NCBI RefSeq assembly: GCF_023806085.1
Contig: NZ_JAMSLX010000001.1
Coordinates: 1-64,000, forward strand
Direction of reading: 5' to 3'
Source of the DNA: Hephaestia sp. MAHUQ-44
Lineage (GTDB): Bacteria; Pseudomonadota; Alphaproteobacteria; Sphingomonadales; Sphingomonadaceae
Length of the DNA: 64,000 bases
This document shows, piece after piece, positions 33,456 to 42,909 of the stretch. The position numbers and the translations under genes were made by a program. The notes under the pieces are model-generated. The model worked only from the letters and a program-made list of their open reading frames with translations, ran no database searches and was not told the origin of the DNA. Position 1 is the stretch's first letter. Each line of letters opens with the position of its first letter.

Positions 33456-34283
33456 ATGACCGATTATGTGACCGTCACCGCCGATGCGCCGATGGGCCGC
33501 ACCGGCGCGATCAAACTGTTCGACAAGGCGGCGTTCGAGGGGATGCACCGCGCCGGCCAGCTCGCCGCCGAGGTGCTCGATATGCTCGTGCCCCACGTCG
33601 TGCCCGGCGTCGAGACGCAGGCGCTCGACGATATGGTGCGCAACCATATCATCCGTGCCGGCGGCGTGCCCGCGACGCTCGGCTATCGCGGCTATACGCA
33701 TTCGAGCTGCATCTCGATCAACCATGTCGTGTGCCACGGCATTCCGGGGAGCAAGACGCTCAAGAAGGGCGATATCGTCAATGTCGACGTCACGCCGATC
33801 CTCGATGGCTGGCACGGCGATTCGAGCCGGATGTATCTGGTCGGCGATGTCGGGGTGAAAGCAAAGCGGCTGGTCGACGTCACTTACGAGTGCCTGATGA
33901 TCGGCATCGAGCAGGCGAAGCCCGGCAATCATCTCGGCGATATCGGCCACGCGATCCAGCGCCACGCCGAATCGCATCGCTACGGCGTGGTTCGCGATTT
34001 CTGCGGACACGGCCTCGGCCGGCTGTTCCACGACGCGCCCGAGGTCGTCCATGCCGGCCGCCCCGGCACCGGCCCCGAATTGAAGCCCGGCATGATCTTC
34101 ACGATCGAGCCGATGATCAATATCGGCCGCCCCGACGTGAAGATCCTCGACGACGGCTGGACCGCGGTAACGCGTGATCGCTCGCTCTCGGCGCAGTTCG
34201 AACATTCGATCGGTATCACCGAGACCGGCTGCGAGATTTTCACCACCAGCCCCAAGGGCTTCCACAACCCGCCTTACGCATAA
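33456..34283 (+). CDS. map: Methionine aminopeptidase type I
   Basis: A 275-residue metalloprotease that removes the initiator Met. The pita-bread fold ligands are evident: the Asp pair in VNVDVTPILDGWHGDSSRM, the His in FCGHGLGRLFH, the Glu in TIEPMIN and the Glu in FEHSIGITETG. The GYTHSSCISINHVVCHG block is typical of type I enzymes. The N-terminus has about 15 extra residues (TDYVTVTADAPMGRTG), often seen in alphaproteobacteria. It is divergent from the CinA-like gene and followed by a repeat element. Confidence 0.95.
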   Translation: MTDYVTVTADAPMGRTGAIKLFDKAAFEGMHRAGQLAAEVLDMLVPHVVPGVETQALDDMVRNHIIRAGGVPATLGYRGYTHSSCISINHVVCHGIPGSKTLKKGDIVNVDVTPILDGWHGDSSRMYLVGDVGVKAKRLVDVTYECLMIGIEQAKPGNHLGDIGHAIQRHAESHRYGVVRDFCGHGLGRLFHDAPEVVHAGRPGTGPELKPGMIFTIEPMINIGRPDVKILDDGWTAVTRDRSLSAQFEHSIGITETGCEIFTTSPKGFHNPPYA

Positions 34284-34309
34284 GCGGAAAGATATCCCCG
34301 AATTTCATT

Positions 34310-34395
34310 TCATGCCGGGCTGATTCCGGCATCCGGGCGCCAGCGAGCGCCACCGTGCTAAGGCACGTTGCCTCCCGGAACAGGTTCGGGGTGAC
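34310..34395. repeat. Interspersed inverted repeat, diverged copy (map-glnB gap)
   Basis: An 86-bp element with ends TCATGCCGGGCTGATTCCGG and CCCGGAACAGGTTCGGGGTG. It aligns along its whole length with the reverse complement of 36586-36672, including the CACGTTG/CGCGTTG core. The two are opposite-orientation copies of one REP/MITE-like family. It is non-coding and lies between map and the glnB control region. Confidence 0.7.
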
Positions 34396-34410
34396 GCGTG
34401 CCCATCCCGA

Positions 34411-34433
34411 TGCTGCCTCATTTTCAGGCAGCA
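34411..34433. promoter_or_regulatory. Possible NtrC enhancer site upstream of glnB
   Basis: TGCTGCCT (34411-34418) and AGGCAGCA (34426-34433) form a perfect inverted repeat with a 7-base centre. The inner TGCC-N9-GGCA has the 17-bp span of NtrC sites. Its centre is about 117 bp before the predicted sigma-54 start, where NtrC enhancers usually lie. Assignment to NtrC is inferred from spacing and context. Confidence 0.5.
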
Positions 34434-34512
34434 ATCGCCCGGCTGCGCGCGAATCGGGCACCGCCGATCGAGATCGGCGCGCACGACACACGCTTTCTTG
34501 CCGATCACCGAC

Positions 34513-34899
<387 letters not shown>

Positions 34900-34907
34900 C
34901 CATTTCT

Positions 34908-34992
34908 CCCCTCCCGCTTGCGGGAGGGGTCGGGGGAGGGCCCGTCCTCCCTTAACACGCCCTCCCCTGGCCCCTCCCGCAAGCGGGAGGGG
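34908..34992. repeat. Double-hairpin GC-rich repeat between glnB and glnA
   Basis: Two 22-base palindromes, each a 10-bp perfect stem CCCCTCCCGC/GCGGGAGGGG with a TT or AA loop, lie at 34908-34929 and 34971-34992. Their flanks extend to a larger inverted repeat of about 34-bp arms enclosing a short spacer. This is a REP-like element inside an operon, positioned to attenuate transcription or set differential mRNA stability of glnB versus glnA. Confidence 0.75.
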
Positions 34993-35015
34993 AATGAAAA
35001 AGGAAAGCACAAGAC

Positions 35016-36428
35016 ATGGCGAAGACGGCCGCAGACATTCTCGCGCAGATCAAGGACGAGCAGATCGAATGGGTCGATCTCCGCTTCACCGATCCCAAGG
35101 GCAAATGGCAGCATCTGACGATGGTCGCCGGGCTGATCGGCGAGGATGAGCTCACCGACGGGCTGATGTTCGACGGCTCGTCGATCGCCGGCTGGAAGGC
35201 GATCAACGAGAGCGACATGGTGCTCCTGCCCGATCTCGACGCGGTCTATACCGATCCCTTCTCGGCCACGCCGATGCTGATCGTGTTCTGCGACATCGTC
35301 GAGCCCGGCAGCGGTGAAGGCTATTCGCGCGATCCGCGCACCACCGCCAAGCGCGCCGAGGCCTATCTGGGCGCCACCGGGATCGGCGACACCGTCTATG
35401 TCGGCCCCGAGGCCGAATTCTTCATGTTCGACGACGTCCGCTTCGAGAACAGCTATTCGACCAGCTATTACAAGATCGACGATATCGAACTGCCGGGCAA
35501 TACGGGCCGCGAATATGAAGGCGGCAACATGGGCCACCGCCCGCGCGCCAAGGGCGGCTATTTCCCCGTCGCGCCGGTCGATTCGGCGGTCGACATCCGC
35601 GGCGAGATGGTCGCGACGATGATCGAGATGGGGCTGCCGTGCGACAAGCACCACCACGAGGTCGCCGCCGCGCAGCACGAACTCGGCCTCACCTTCGGCA
35701 CGCTGACGCAGACCGCGGACCGGATGCAGATCCACAAATACGTCGTCCACCAGGTCGCGCACGCCTACGGCAAGACGGCAACCTTCATGCCCAAGCCGAT
35801 CAAGGACGATAACGGCTCGGGGATGCACACCCATTTCTCGATCTGGGAAAAGGGCAAGCCGCTGTTCGCGGGCAACGGCTATGCCGGGCTGTCGGATATG
35901 TGCCTCTATTTCATCGGCGGCGTCATCCGCCACGCGCGCGCGCTCAACGCCTTCACCAACCCGACCACGAACAGCTACAAACGGCTGGTGCCGGGCTTCG
36001 AAGCGCCAGTGCTGCTCGCTTATTCGAGCCGCAACCGCTCGGCCTCGTGCCGCATCCCTTATGGCACCGGCGCCAAGGCCAAGCGCGTCGAATTCCGCTT
36101 CCCCGACGCGCTGGCGAACCCGTACCTGTGCTATGCCGCGATCCTGATGGCCGGGCTCGACGGCATCCAGAACAAGATCCACCCCGGCGAGGCGATCGAC
36201 AAGAACCTCTACGATCTTCCCCCCGCCGAACTGGTCAACGTCCCCACGGTGTGCGGCAGCCTGCGCCAGGCGCTGGTCGCGCTTCAGGAGGATTACGATT
36301 TCCTGCTGAAAGGCGACGTCTTCACCAAGGAACAGATCGATTCCTATGCCGACCTGAAGTGGGAAGAGGTGATCCGCTACGAGACCACCCCGAGCCCGGT
36401 GGAATATGATATGTACTACAGCGGGTAA
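35016..36428 (+). CDS. glnA: Glutamine synthetase type I
   Basis: A 470-residue class I glutamine synthetase, the usual length. It shows the DGSSIAGW block near residue 50, [10 protein letters not shown], the HHEVA metal-binding motif, the ATP-binding [12 protein letters not shown] block and the Glu-flap region. The adenylylation site lies in [10 protein letters not shown] near residue 398. It makes glutamine from glutamate, ammonia and ATP in the cytoplasm as a dodecamer. It follows glnB and is probably transcribed with it from the sigma-54 promoter. A hairpin (36451-36470) and a terminator (36540-36575) follow. Confidence 0.97.
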   Translation: MAKTAADILAQIKDEQIEWVDLRFTDPKGKWQHLTMVAGLIGEDELTDGLMFDGSSIAGWKAINESDMVLLPDLDAVYTDPFSATPMLIVFCDIVEPGSGEGYSRDPRTTAKRAEAYLGATGIGDTVYVGPEAEFFMFDDVRFENSYSTSYYKIDDIELPGNTGREYEGGNMGHRPRAKGGYFPVAPVDSAVDIRGEMVATMIEMGLPCDKHHHEVAAAQHELGLTFGTLTQTADRMQIHKYVVHQVAHAYGKTATFMPKPIKDDNGSGMHTHFSIWEKGKPLFAGNGYAGLSDMCLYFIGGVIRHARALNAFTNPTTNSYKRLVPGFEAPVLLAYSSRNRSASCRIPYGTGAKAKRVEFRFPDALANPYLCYAAILMAGLDGIQNKIHPGEAIDKNLYDLPPAELVNVPTVCGSLRQALVALQEDYDFLLKGDVFTKEQIDSYADLKWEEVIRYETTPSPVEYDMYYSG

Positions 36429-36539
36429 GGCGCGGCCACGACCGCGCCGGTGCGCCGCACTAGCGGCGCATACGCGCTGTCGGCCGGCCTCGCGCCAGCG
36501 AGGTCCGACGGCGCGGCTTTGCCGCGACGACGTTTCGAG

Positions 36540-36575
36540 AAAAGGGCGCCAGGAGCAAATCCGGGCGCCCTTTTT
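36540..36575. terminator. Bidirectional terminator after glnA
   Basis: AAAAGGGCGCC (36540-36550) pairs with GGCGCCCTTTT (36564-36574) around a 13-base loop, giving an 11-bp stem with a T-run on the plus strand and an A-run on the other side. It can stop both glnA (plus) and the ArsB-type gene (minus). An additional 8-bp hairpin (TGCGCCGC/GCGGCGCA) lies at 36451-36470. Confidence 0.8.
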
Positions 36576-36585
36576 CCATCCACCC

Positions 36586-36672
36586 GTCACCCCGGACTTG
36601 TTCCGGGGGTCCAACGCGCCTCAAACGCTGACGCTCGAGGAAGGCTGGATGCCGGAACAAGTCCGGCATGAC
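36586..36672. repeat. Interspersed inverted repeat with CCGGACTTGTTCCGG ends
   Basis: An 87-bp element. The left arm (36586-36609, GTCACCCCGGACTTGTTCCG) and the right arm (36650-36672, ending CAAGTCCGGCATGAC) are imperfect inverted repeats, each internally palindromic. A diverged copy in opposite orientation lies at 34310-34395. It sits nine bases from the end of the ArsB-type gene. Confidence 0.75.
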
Positions 36673-36680
36673 CCACGCCC

Positions 36681-37925
36681 CTACCCCAGCGCCAACCGCG
36701 CCCCGATCGCGAGCACCAACGCGGGCGGCATCACTGCCACGCCAACCTTGAGGAAGCGCCAGAAGGTCACGTGCTCGCCCTCGCGCCGGATCGCCGCGAG
36801 CCACAGGATCGTCGCGAGGCTGCCGGTGATCGACAGATTGGGGCCGAGATCGACCCCGATCAGCAGCGCGTCTGTCACCATCTGGGGCGGATTGGCCGCC
36901 GCGACGGTCGCACTTGCAACCAGCCCGGCGGGCAGGTTGTTGACGAGGTTCGCAGCAATCGCGATCCCGCCGCCCGCGATCGCGGCGGTCGCGCGCGGAT
37001 CGCCGCCCCCGCCCAGCCATGCCGCCAGCAAATCGACCAGCCCGATCCGCTCGAGCCCCGCCACAAGCACGAACAATCCGGCGACGAGCAGCAGCACGCT
37101 CCACGACACCTGCCGCAGCACCGGCGCCATATCCTGCGGCCGCTTGAGGAACACGAGCCCCGCGGTTACCGCCCCCGCGACGAAGGTCGGCACGCCCAGC
37201 GCCCGATCGGCAAGCGACATGCCGAGCAACAGCAAGGCGGTCGCGCCGATCGCCGCCAGTGCCAGCCGCCCGCCCCCGCCGAGCACCGGCGCCGCGATCT
37301 CCACGCGACATGGCGCCCGCAGCCGATCGCGCTCGACCAGACGCAGCATCACGAAGGTCGCGCCGATCGCCATGATCGAAGGCAAGCCGAATGCCGCCAG
37401 CCACGCACCCAGCGGCGGCATCTGCCCGCCGTAGAGAACAAGGTTCGCCGGGTTCGAGATCGGCAGCACGAAGCTCGCGGCATTGGCGACGAACGCGCAC
37501 GCGAACAGCGACGGCAGCGGATCGACCTCGGCCTGCCGCGCGGCGGCATAGACCGCCGGCGTCATCACCACCGCGGTCGCGTCGTTCGAAAGCAGCGCCG
37601 TCACCCCGATGCCGACCGCATAGACCAACGCGAACAGCCGTGCCGACGATCCTCTCGCCCAGCCCACCGCGTGCGCGGCAAGCCAATCGAACACGCCTTC
37701 GCGCCGCGCGATCTCGGACAGCAGCATCATCCCGCCCAGGAACAGATAGACGTCGCCGCCCCGCGCGATTGCGGCCAGCGCCTCTCGCCACGGCAGCAGG
37801 CCGAACGCGACGAGGCACCCCGCCCCCGCGATTGCCCACACCGCCTCGGGCCAGCGCAGCGGGCGCGCGAGCACCCCGGCGATGGCGGCAATGCAGATCA
37901 GGATGGTGGCAAGCGCGCTCGTCAT
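36681..37925 (-). CDS. ArsB/SLC13-like membrane transporter
   Basis: A 414-residue protein with about 11 hydrophobic segments. It has the family blocks LLSNDATAVVMTPAVY (near 111-126), LPISNPANLVLYGG (near 153-166), and in the second half NNLPAGLV and GVDLGPNLSITGSLATILW, the inverted-repeat signatures of the ArsB/NhaD ion transporter superfamily. It may export arsenite or antimonite, but no arsR, arsC or arsA is adjacent, so another anion is possible. Its 3' end faces a repeat element and the glnA terminator. Confidence 0.8.
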   Translation of the reverse strand: MTSALATILICIAAIAGVLARPLRWPEAVWAIAGAGCLVAFGLLPWREALAAIARGGDVYLFLGGMMLLSEIARREGVFDWLAAHAVGWARGSSARLFALVYAVGIGVTALLSNDATAVVMTPAVYAAARQAEVDPLPSLFACAFVANAASFVLPISNPANLVLYGGQMPPLGAWLAAFGLPSIMAIGATFVMLRLVERDRLRAPCRVEIAAPVLGGGGRLALAAIGATALLLLGMSLADRALGVPTFVAGAVTAGLVFLKRPQDMAPVLRQVSWSVLLLVAGLFVLVAGLERIGLVDLLAAWLGGGGDPRATAAIAGGGIAIAANLVNNLPAGLVASATVAAANPPQMVTDALLIGVDLGPNLSITGSLATILWLAAIRREGEHVTFWRFLKVGVAVMPPALVLAIGARLALG

Positions 37926-38130
37926 GGGGTGGCGGAACCATTGCCCGCGCCGGCCGGTTCGACAAGCGGCGATCCCGGTTCGGAGATTTCGGCATGGCGA
38001 TCAAGACGCTGGCGGCGCGCGGCGCGGCTTCGGTCAGCGGCACCCGGCGCGCGCGCCACGCAGCCTCCCCGATTGCGCCCTATTCTTGACACGCCCGCAC
38101 GCCACGCCACGGGCTTATGGTGATCCGGTC

Positions 38131-40533
38131 ATGCTCATGATGTCGCAATTGTCCCGCCTCCCGTTGCTGCTGGGCCTGTCGCTCGCGATCGGGCTGGCCG
38201 CACCGATGCCAGCGCACGCGGCAGCCTCACCGTTCGATCTTGCCGGCCCTGGCCTCCAGATCGCGGTGACGCATAACGGGCGGACGCTGCCGATCGCGCG
38301 CGTCCCCAATCTGTCCGAAGGCGACCGCCTCTCGATCAAGCTCGACCTTCCCGAAGAACAGGGCGCGCGGATGCTGCTGATCGCGGCTTTCCTGCGCGGC
38401 GCGACCAATCCGCCGCCCAAGGACTGGTTCTTCAAATCGAAGACGTGGAAAAAAGGCGGCACCGAATTGTCGCTCACCGTGCCCGCGGGCGCGCGCCAGA
38501 TCGTCCTGTTCCTCGCCCCCGACGACAATAGCGATTACGACGCGGTCGTCGAGGCGGTGCGCGAACGCCCCGGCACCTTCGTGCGGGCGTCGCAGGAACT
38601 CAATCAGGCCTCGCTCGATCGCGCCCGGCTCGATCGCTTCCTCGGCCAGATCCGCTGGCTCGAGGCCACGCATCCCGATCGGATCGCCGCGGCCTCACCG
38701 GTGCTGACGCGCAGCCTGTCGATCAAGCTCAACGCGCAATGCCTCGATCAGCCGACCGATCTCCAGGCGGCCTGTCTGACGCAGAACCGCGAGACATTGC
38801 TGCTTGCCGACACACACACCTCGGCGCTCGCCGAGACGCTGGCGGGCGCGCCGACCGATCTCGCCTATCGGATCAGTTCGACGCGGCAGGCGGGCTACGG
38901 TTACTACAGCCCCTATATCGGCGTGGTGCGCGATATCGCGCGGCTGTTCGGCGCGTTCCAGTCGACCCAGCTCCAATATATTCCGGCGCTGTCGCGGATC
39001 GACGACGATCGCGTCACGCTGCTGCTCAACGCGGCGCCCAATTTCGGCCGGCCGACCTCGGTGATGGTGGTGGCGCTGCCCTCGATCGAGCCGCCGCGCG
39101 TTCCGCCGCTGCGCCATCCGGCAACGCTCGAGGCACTGTGCGCGGCCCCCGGCACCGTCCTCCCCGTCGATGGCGCGCCGCTGGTCTACGCCACGCGCTA
39201 CGCCCAGAACATGCGGCTGCGCGTGGTGCGCGAGAACGGCCCGAGCCTCGATCTGCCCGTCACCGCCGATCCGATGCGCGGCGGCTATGTGCTCGCGGCT
39301 CCCGTCGCGACGTACCACGGGCTCGGTGCCACGATCACCGGCACGCTCCACGGCGATTGGGGTTTCGCGCAATTCGACGGCCCGACCTTCAGCCTCGCCA
39401 ATCCCGAAGGCGCGGCATGGGCCACCGTCTCGCGCGACGCCGCGGTGCTGCCGGTCGGCCGCGACAATGCGGTCGAACTCATCGGCGGCGCCCCCGCCTG
39501 CGTCGATCGCATCACGATGGCCGATGGCGCCCCGCTGGCGTGGAAGCCGGGGGCGGGCAATCGGCTTTCGGTAACGGTGCCGGTGGCCCCCGCCGCGCCC
39601 GACGCGTTGACGCTGCTCGTTCATCCCAAGGGCGGCGGCGCGCCCGTCAGCGTCGCGCTCGCCACCACCACCGAACAGCTCCGGCTCGATCGGCTGACGC
39701 TCCACGCGAACGACAGCAGCGCCGAGCTCACCGGCACCGGGCTCGACAAGGTGACCGCGGTCTCGCTCGGCGGCCTGGCGCTCCAGCCGGGCGCAATTCT
39801 GCGCGCCGACGGCACCGATCGGCTGAGCCTGGCCGCCGTCGACCCCCAAAAGGTGGCCGCGCTCGACCCCGGTCACCGCGAGACCGCCACCGTGACGCTC
39901 GCCGACGGCCGCGAGCGCTCGCTGCCGGTCGTCGTCGCCGCGCCGCGCCCGGCCGCCACGCTGATCGGGCTCACCGCGACCCCCGTCGCTGCCGCCGGCC
40001 AATTGCCGATCGCGATCGCCGACACGAAGGTCGTGCCGCTGGGCGCACCGCTGACCTTCTCGTTCCGCGCCGCGCCCGCAACCCGGCTCACCGGCCGCGA
40101 GACGATCGAGATCGCGACCGTCGACGGCCGCCTGTCGGCACGGATCGCGCCGGGCGCGGGCTATGCCGTCCAGAATGCGGGGGTCGGCGTGGTCAAGGCC
40201 GATCTCGCGGCAACGCTGGGTGCGTCGGCTTATGGCCCGCTGCGCTTCCGCATCCTCCAGGATGGCGTCTCCGGTGCCTGGGCACCGCTCGCGACGCTGG
40301 TCCGCCTGCCGACGCTCGACGGGCTGCGGTGCGACGATCAAGGCTGCCACCTGACGGGAAGCGACCTCTATCTCCTCGCCTCGGTCGCCACGACCGCCGA
40401 TGGCGCGGCCGCTACCGAGGTGCCCGACGGCTTTACCGGCACGATGATCGCAATCCCTCAGCCGGCGACCGGGCAGATCTTCCTGCGGCTGCGCGACGAT
40501 CCGGCCGCGGCGGCAACCGTCACGCTCAGGTAA
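38131..40533 (+). CDS. Large exported protein of unknown function
   Basis: An 800-residue protein with a clear Sec signal peptide (hydrophobic core LLLGLSLAIGLAAPM, cleavage near AHAA). Residues 30-150 look like a beta-rich domain. A helical part at about 150-290 contains a QAGYGYYSPYIGVVRDIARLF-like segment. The rest appears to be repeated beta domains with regular Leu/Val strands and many Gly/Pro turns. No catalytic motif or membrane anchor is seen. The ATG at 38131 begins the signal peptide; the frame opens much earlier, but those residues would be basic and unrelated. I do not recognise the family. A periplasmic or surface location is inferred. Confidence 0.75.
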   Translation: MLMMSQLSRLPLLLGLSLAIGLAAPMPAHAAASPFDLAGPGLQIAVTHNGRTLPIARVPNLSEGDRLSIKLDLPEEQGARMLLIAAFLRGATNPPPKDWFFKSKTWKKGGTELSLTVPAGARQIVLFLAPDDNSDYDAVVEAVRERPGTFVRASQELNQASLDRARLDRFLGQIRWLEATHPDRIAAASPVLTRSLSIKLNAQCLDQPTDLQAACLTQNRETLLLADTHTSALAETLAGAPTDLAYRISSTRQAGYGYYSPYIGVVRDIARLFGAFQSTQLQYIPALSRIDDDRVTLLLNAAPNFGRPTSVMVVALPSIEPPRVPPLRHPATLEALCAAPGTVLPVDGAPLVYATRYAQNMRLRVVRENGPSLDLPVTADPMRGGYVLAAPVATYHGLGATITGTLHGDWGFAQFDGPTFSLANPEGAAWATVSRDAAVLPVGRDNAVELIGGAPACVDRITMADGAPLAWKPGAGNRLSVTVPVAPAAPDALTLLVHPKGGGAPVSVALATTTEQLRLDRLTLHANDSSAELTGTGLDKVTAVSLGGLALQPGAILRADGTDRLSLAAVDPQKVAALDPGHRETATVTLADGRERSLPVVVAAPRPAATLIGLTATPVAAAGQLPIAIADTKVVPLGAPLTFSFRAAPATRLTGRETIEIATVDGRLSARIAPGAGYAVQNAGVGVVKADLAATLGASAYGPLRFRILQDGVSGAWAPLATLVRLPTLDGLRCDDQGCHLTGSDLYLLASVATTADGAAATEVPDGFTGTMIAIPQPATGQIFLRLRDDPAAAATVTLR

Positions 40534-40736
40534 CGGCCCGCCGCATGGCTTGACTTTTTGCAGCGCAGCATCTAGATGGCCGCCATCGAGGCGTCATGCA
40601 GCGTGATCGAATCCCACGGGATTCAGGCTCCGCCTCGGTCGATTTTCGGGCTTCCCATATCACGCGGGGTGTCATTTTTCCCCCGCCCCTCGTGTGCCTG
40701 ATGGCGCGCGAGCCCGGCGCTTATTGAAAGTTTTCC

Positions 40737-42326
40737 ATGTCTTTTTCCACGCTCGGTCTCGCCGAACCCCTCGTTCGCGCGCTTGAGGCCAAGGGCTATA
40801 CGCAGCCCACGCCGATCCAGCAGCAGGCCATCCCGACGCTGCTCCAGGGCCGCGACCTGCTCGGCATCGCGCAGACCGGCACCGGCAAGACCGCCGCGTT
40901 CGTGCTGCCCTCGCTCCAGCGCCTCGACGAGGCCGGCAAGCGCCCGCTGCCCTATCATTGCCGGATGCTCGTGCTTACCCCGACGCGCGAACTGGCCACG
41001 CAGATCGCCGACAACGCGCGCGATTATGCCAAATTCTCACGGTTCGCGGTCGCAACCGTGTTCGGCGGCACCAGCATCAACAAGAACCGGCAGGATATGG
41101 CGCGCGGCGTCGATCTGCTCGTCGCCACGCCGGGCCGGCTGATCGACCTGATCGAGCAGCGCTACGTCAATCTCTCGATGCTCGAAATCCTCGTGCTCGA
41201 CGAGGCCGATCAGATGCTCGATCTGGGCTTCATCCACGCATTGCGCCGGATCGTGACCTTGCTGCCGAAGCAGCGCCAGTCGCTGTTCTTCTCGGCAACG
41301 ATGCCCAAGACGATCCGCACGCTGGCCGATCAGTTCCTCACCGATCCCGCGACCGTCGCGATCAAGCCCGCGGCGACCACCGCCGAGCGCGTCGATCAGT
41401 TCGTCACCTTTGTCGGCCAGAAGGAAAAGCAGGCGCTGCTGACGATCAAACTCGGCGATCCGGGTATCGAACGCGCCCTGGTTTTCACGCGCACCAAGCA
41501 CGGTGCCGATCGAGTGGTGAAGCTGCTCGGCGGTAACGGCATCGCCGCGCATGCGATCCACGGCAACAAGAGCCAGCCGCAGCGCGAGCGCGCGCTCGCC
41601 GCGTTCAAATCGGGCCAGGTCCGCGTGCTCGTCGCGACCGATATCGCCGCGCGCGGGATCGACGTGTCGGGCGTCAGCCACGTCTTCAACTTCGAACTGC
41701 CCAACGTCCCCGAACAATATGTCCACCGCATCGGCCGCACCGCGCGCGCCGGCGCGAGCGGCGTCGCGATCAGCTTCTGCGCCGATGACGAGCGTCCCTA
41801 TCTGCGCGACATCGAGCGGGTGACCCGCCAGAAGGTGACGATCGAGCCGCTGCCGGCCGATTTCGTCGCGCGGTCGCACGAAATTCAGGCGACGCGCAAA
41901 AAGGCGATCGGCGCCGATCCCGCCCCGCGCGAGGATCGCGAGCGCGGCCCGCGCCGACCGCGCGCGACGCACAAGGCTGTTCCCGCCGGCGGCGCGCGCC
42001 GGCCGGGTGGCGGCAATCGTCACGGTGACGCACGGCGCCCCGAGGGTGAGCAGCCGCGCCGCGACGCGCACGGCGATCGCCGTCCGAATCGTAGCGGCGA
42101 GGCCCGCGCGGCCGCGCACGATGGCCAGCGTCAGCCGCAGCGCCCGCAAGGTGGCCGCCCGGCCGGCGCGCAGGACGGTCAGCACAAGCCGCATCGCGGG
42201 GGCGACAACCGCCCGCAGGGTGGCCAGCACGCCGACGGCCGCCGCAACGACGGCCAGCCCGCCCGCGATCGTCGCCGGCCGGGCGCCAACCACCATCGCG
42301 GCCAGCGCCGCCCGCAAGCGGTGTAA
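40737..42326 (+). CDS. rhlE: DEAD-box RNA helicase (RhlE type)
   Basis: A 529-residue ATP-dependent RNA helicase. Motifs in order are the Q-motif (PTPIQQQAIP), AQTGTGKT, PTRELA, TPGR, DEAD, SAT, ARGID and HRIGRTAR, filling residues 1-380. From about residue 390 the protein is a long low-complexity tail rich in Arg, Gly, Gln and His, likely disordered and RNA-binding. It remodels RNA during ribosome assembly, decay or cold adaptation. A strong hairpin follows 25 bp after the stop. The RhlE label is by overall type and tail; other DEAD-box subgroups are possible. Confidence 0.9.
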   Translation: MSFSTLGLAEPLVRALEAKGYTQPTPIQQQAIPTLLQGRDLLGIAQTGTGKTAAFVLPSLQRLDEAGKRPLPYHCRMLVLTPTRELATQIADNARDYAKFSRFAVATVFGGTSINKNRQDMARGVDLLVATPGRLIDLIEQRYVNLSMLEILVLDEADQMLDLGFIHALRRIVTLLPKQRQSLFFSATMPKTIRTLADQFLTDPATVAIKPAATTAERVDQFVTFVGQKEKQALLTIKLGDPGIERALVFTRTKHGADRVVKLLGGNGIAAHAIHGNKSQPQRERALAAFKSGQVRVLVATDIAARGIDVSGVSHVFNFELPNVPEQYVHRIGRTARAGASGVAISFCADDERPYLRDIERVTRQKVTIEPLPADFVARSHEIQATRKKAIGADPAPREDRERGPRRPRATHKAVPAGGARRPGGGNRHGDARRPEGEQPRRDAHGDRRPNRSGEARAAAHDGQRQPQRPQGGRPAGAQDGQHKPHRGGDNRPQGGQHADGRRNDGQPARDRRRPGANHHRGQRRPQAV

Positions 42327-42350
42327 ACTCGCATCCAGCTATGTTCGGAT

Positions 42351-42394
42351 AGCGGCACCGGGTTCTTCCTCCACAGGGAACGGCCGGTGCCGCT
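42351..42394 (+). terminator. Terminator after the helicase
   Basis: AGCGGCACCGG (42351-42361) and CCGGTGCCGCT (42384-42394) form a perfect 11-bp stem followed by TCTGTTTCTGG. It lies 25 bases after the helicase stop. Similar GCACCGG-type hairpins occur at 48087-48121 and 62611-62640. Confidence 0.7.
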
Positions 42395-42478
42395 TCTGTT
42401 TCTGGCCCGCGCCACCGGAAAATGCACCAGCGCGGAGCCGCACGCGCGCTCGCACGTTGATCCGGCGGGAGAACCGCC

Positions 42479-42744
42479 ATGCCCATCAGCACCCCCCCGT
42501 CGCCGAACGCATCGCGCGCGTCCTTGCCGGCCAGCGGATCAGCGCCAACGCCGAGGGCGACGCGGAATCGGCATCGCGCGAGGTCGAGGAAAGCTGGAAG
42601 GATTATCTGCCCGACGCCGCCGCCGTCCTGCGCACGCTGCGCGAACCCGATTCCGCGATGGCCGCCGCGGGCGATCCGGCAGTGTGGGAAAGGATGATCC
42701 TCGCCGCAATCAAGGAAGCCCGCCCCCGAACCATAGTGCTTTAA
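42479..42744 (+). pseudogene. Small hypothetical gene with apparent frameshift in a C7 tract
   Basis: An ATG at 42479 with GGGAGA upstream opens MPISTPP. The reading then goes out of phase with a plausible protein in another frame (VAERIARVLAGQ, then ASREVEESWKDYLPDAAAVLRTLREPDSAM, ending at 42744). The switch falls in a run of seven C (42492-42498); one extra C would give one continuous product of about 88 residues. I recall similar small sphingomonad proteins, but the family has no named function. It may be a sequencing error, a true pseudogene or a slippage-controlled gene. Confidence 0.55.
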
Positions 42745-42789
42745 CGCACGACCTGCTGCCCCGGAAGCGCGGCAAACATTACATCTGCA

Positions 42790-42880
42790 CCGTTCGCCCT
42801 GAGCTTGTCGAAGGGCCGTTCTTCTCTCGCTCGGGAGATCAGGACAAACGGCAATGCTTCGACAAGCTCAGCATGAACGG
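42790..42880. repeat. Interspersed inverted repeat (CTGAGCTTGTCGAAG family)
   Basis: The left arm at 42790-42813 (CCGTTCGCCCTGAGCTTGTC...) and the right arm at 42857-42880 (CTTCGACAAGCTCAGCATGA...) are near-perfect inverted repeats 43 bp apart. It is a REP-like intergenic element between two convergent genes. A lone degraded half-element (CGTTCGTGCTGAGCCTGCCG) lies at about 32121-32140. Confidence 0.75.
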
Positions 42881-42909
42881 GGACGGAGGCGCCGATTTGA
42901 CGCCGGCTG

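Noticed and set aside
36460-38043. A 527-codon minus-strand frame over the ArsB-type gene
   Set aside because: It overlaps the transporter in another frame and crosses the terminator and the repeat element. The product is an Arg/Ala/Gly-rich shadow.
38695-40350. A 551-codon open frame on the minus strand
   Set aside because: It is antisense to the exported 800-residue protein, which has a signal peptide and normal composition, while this frame does not.
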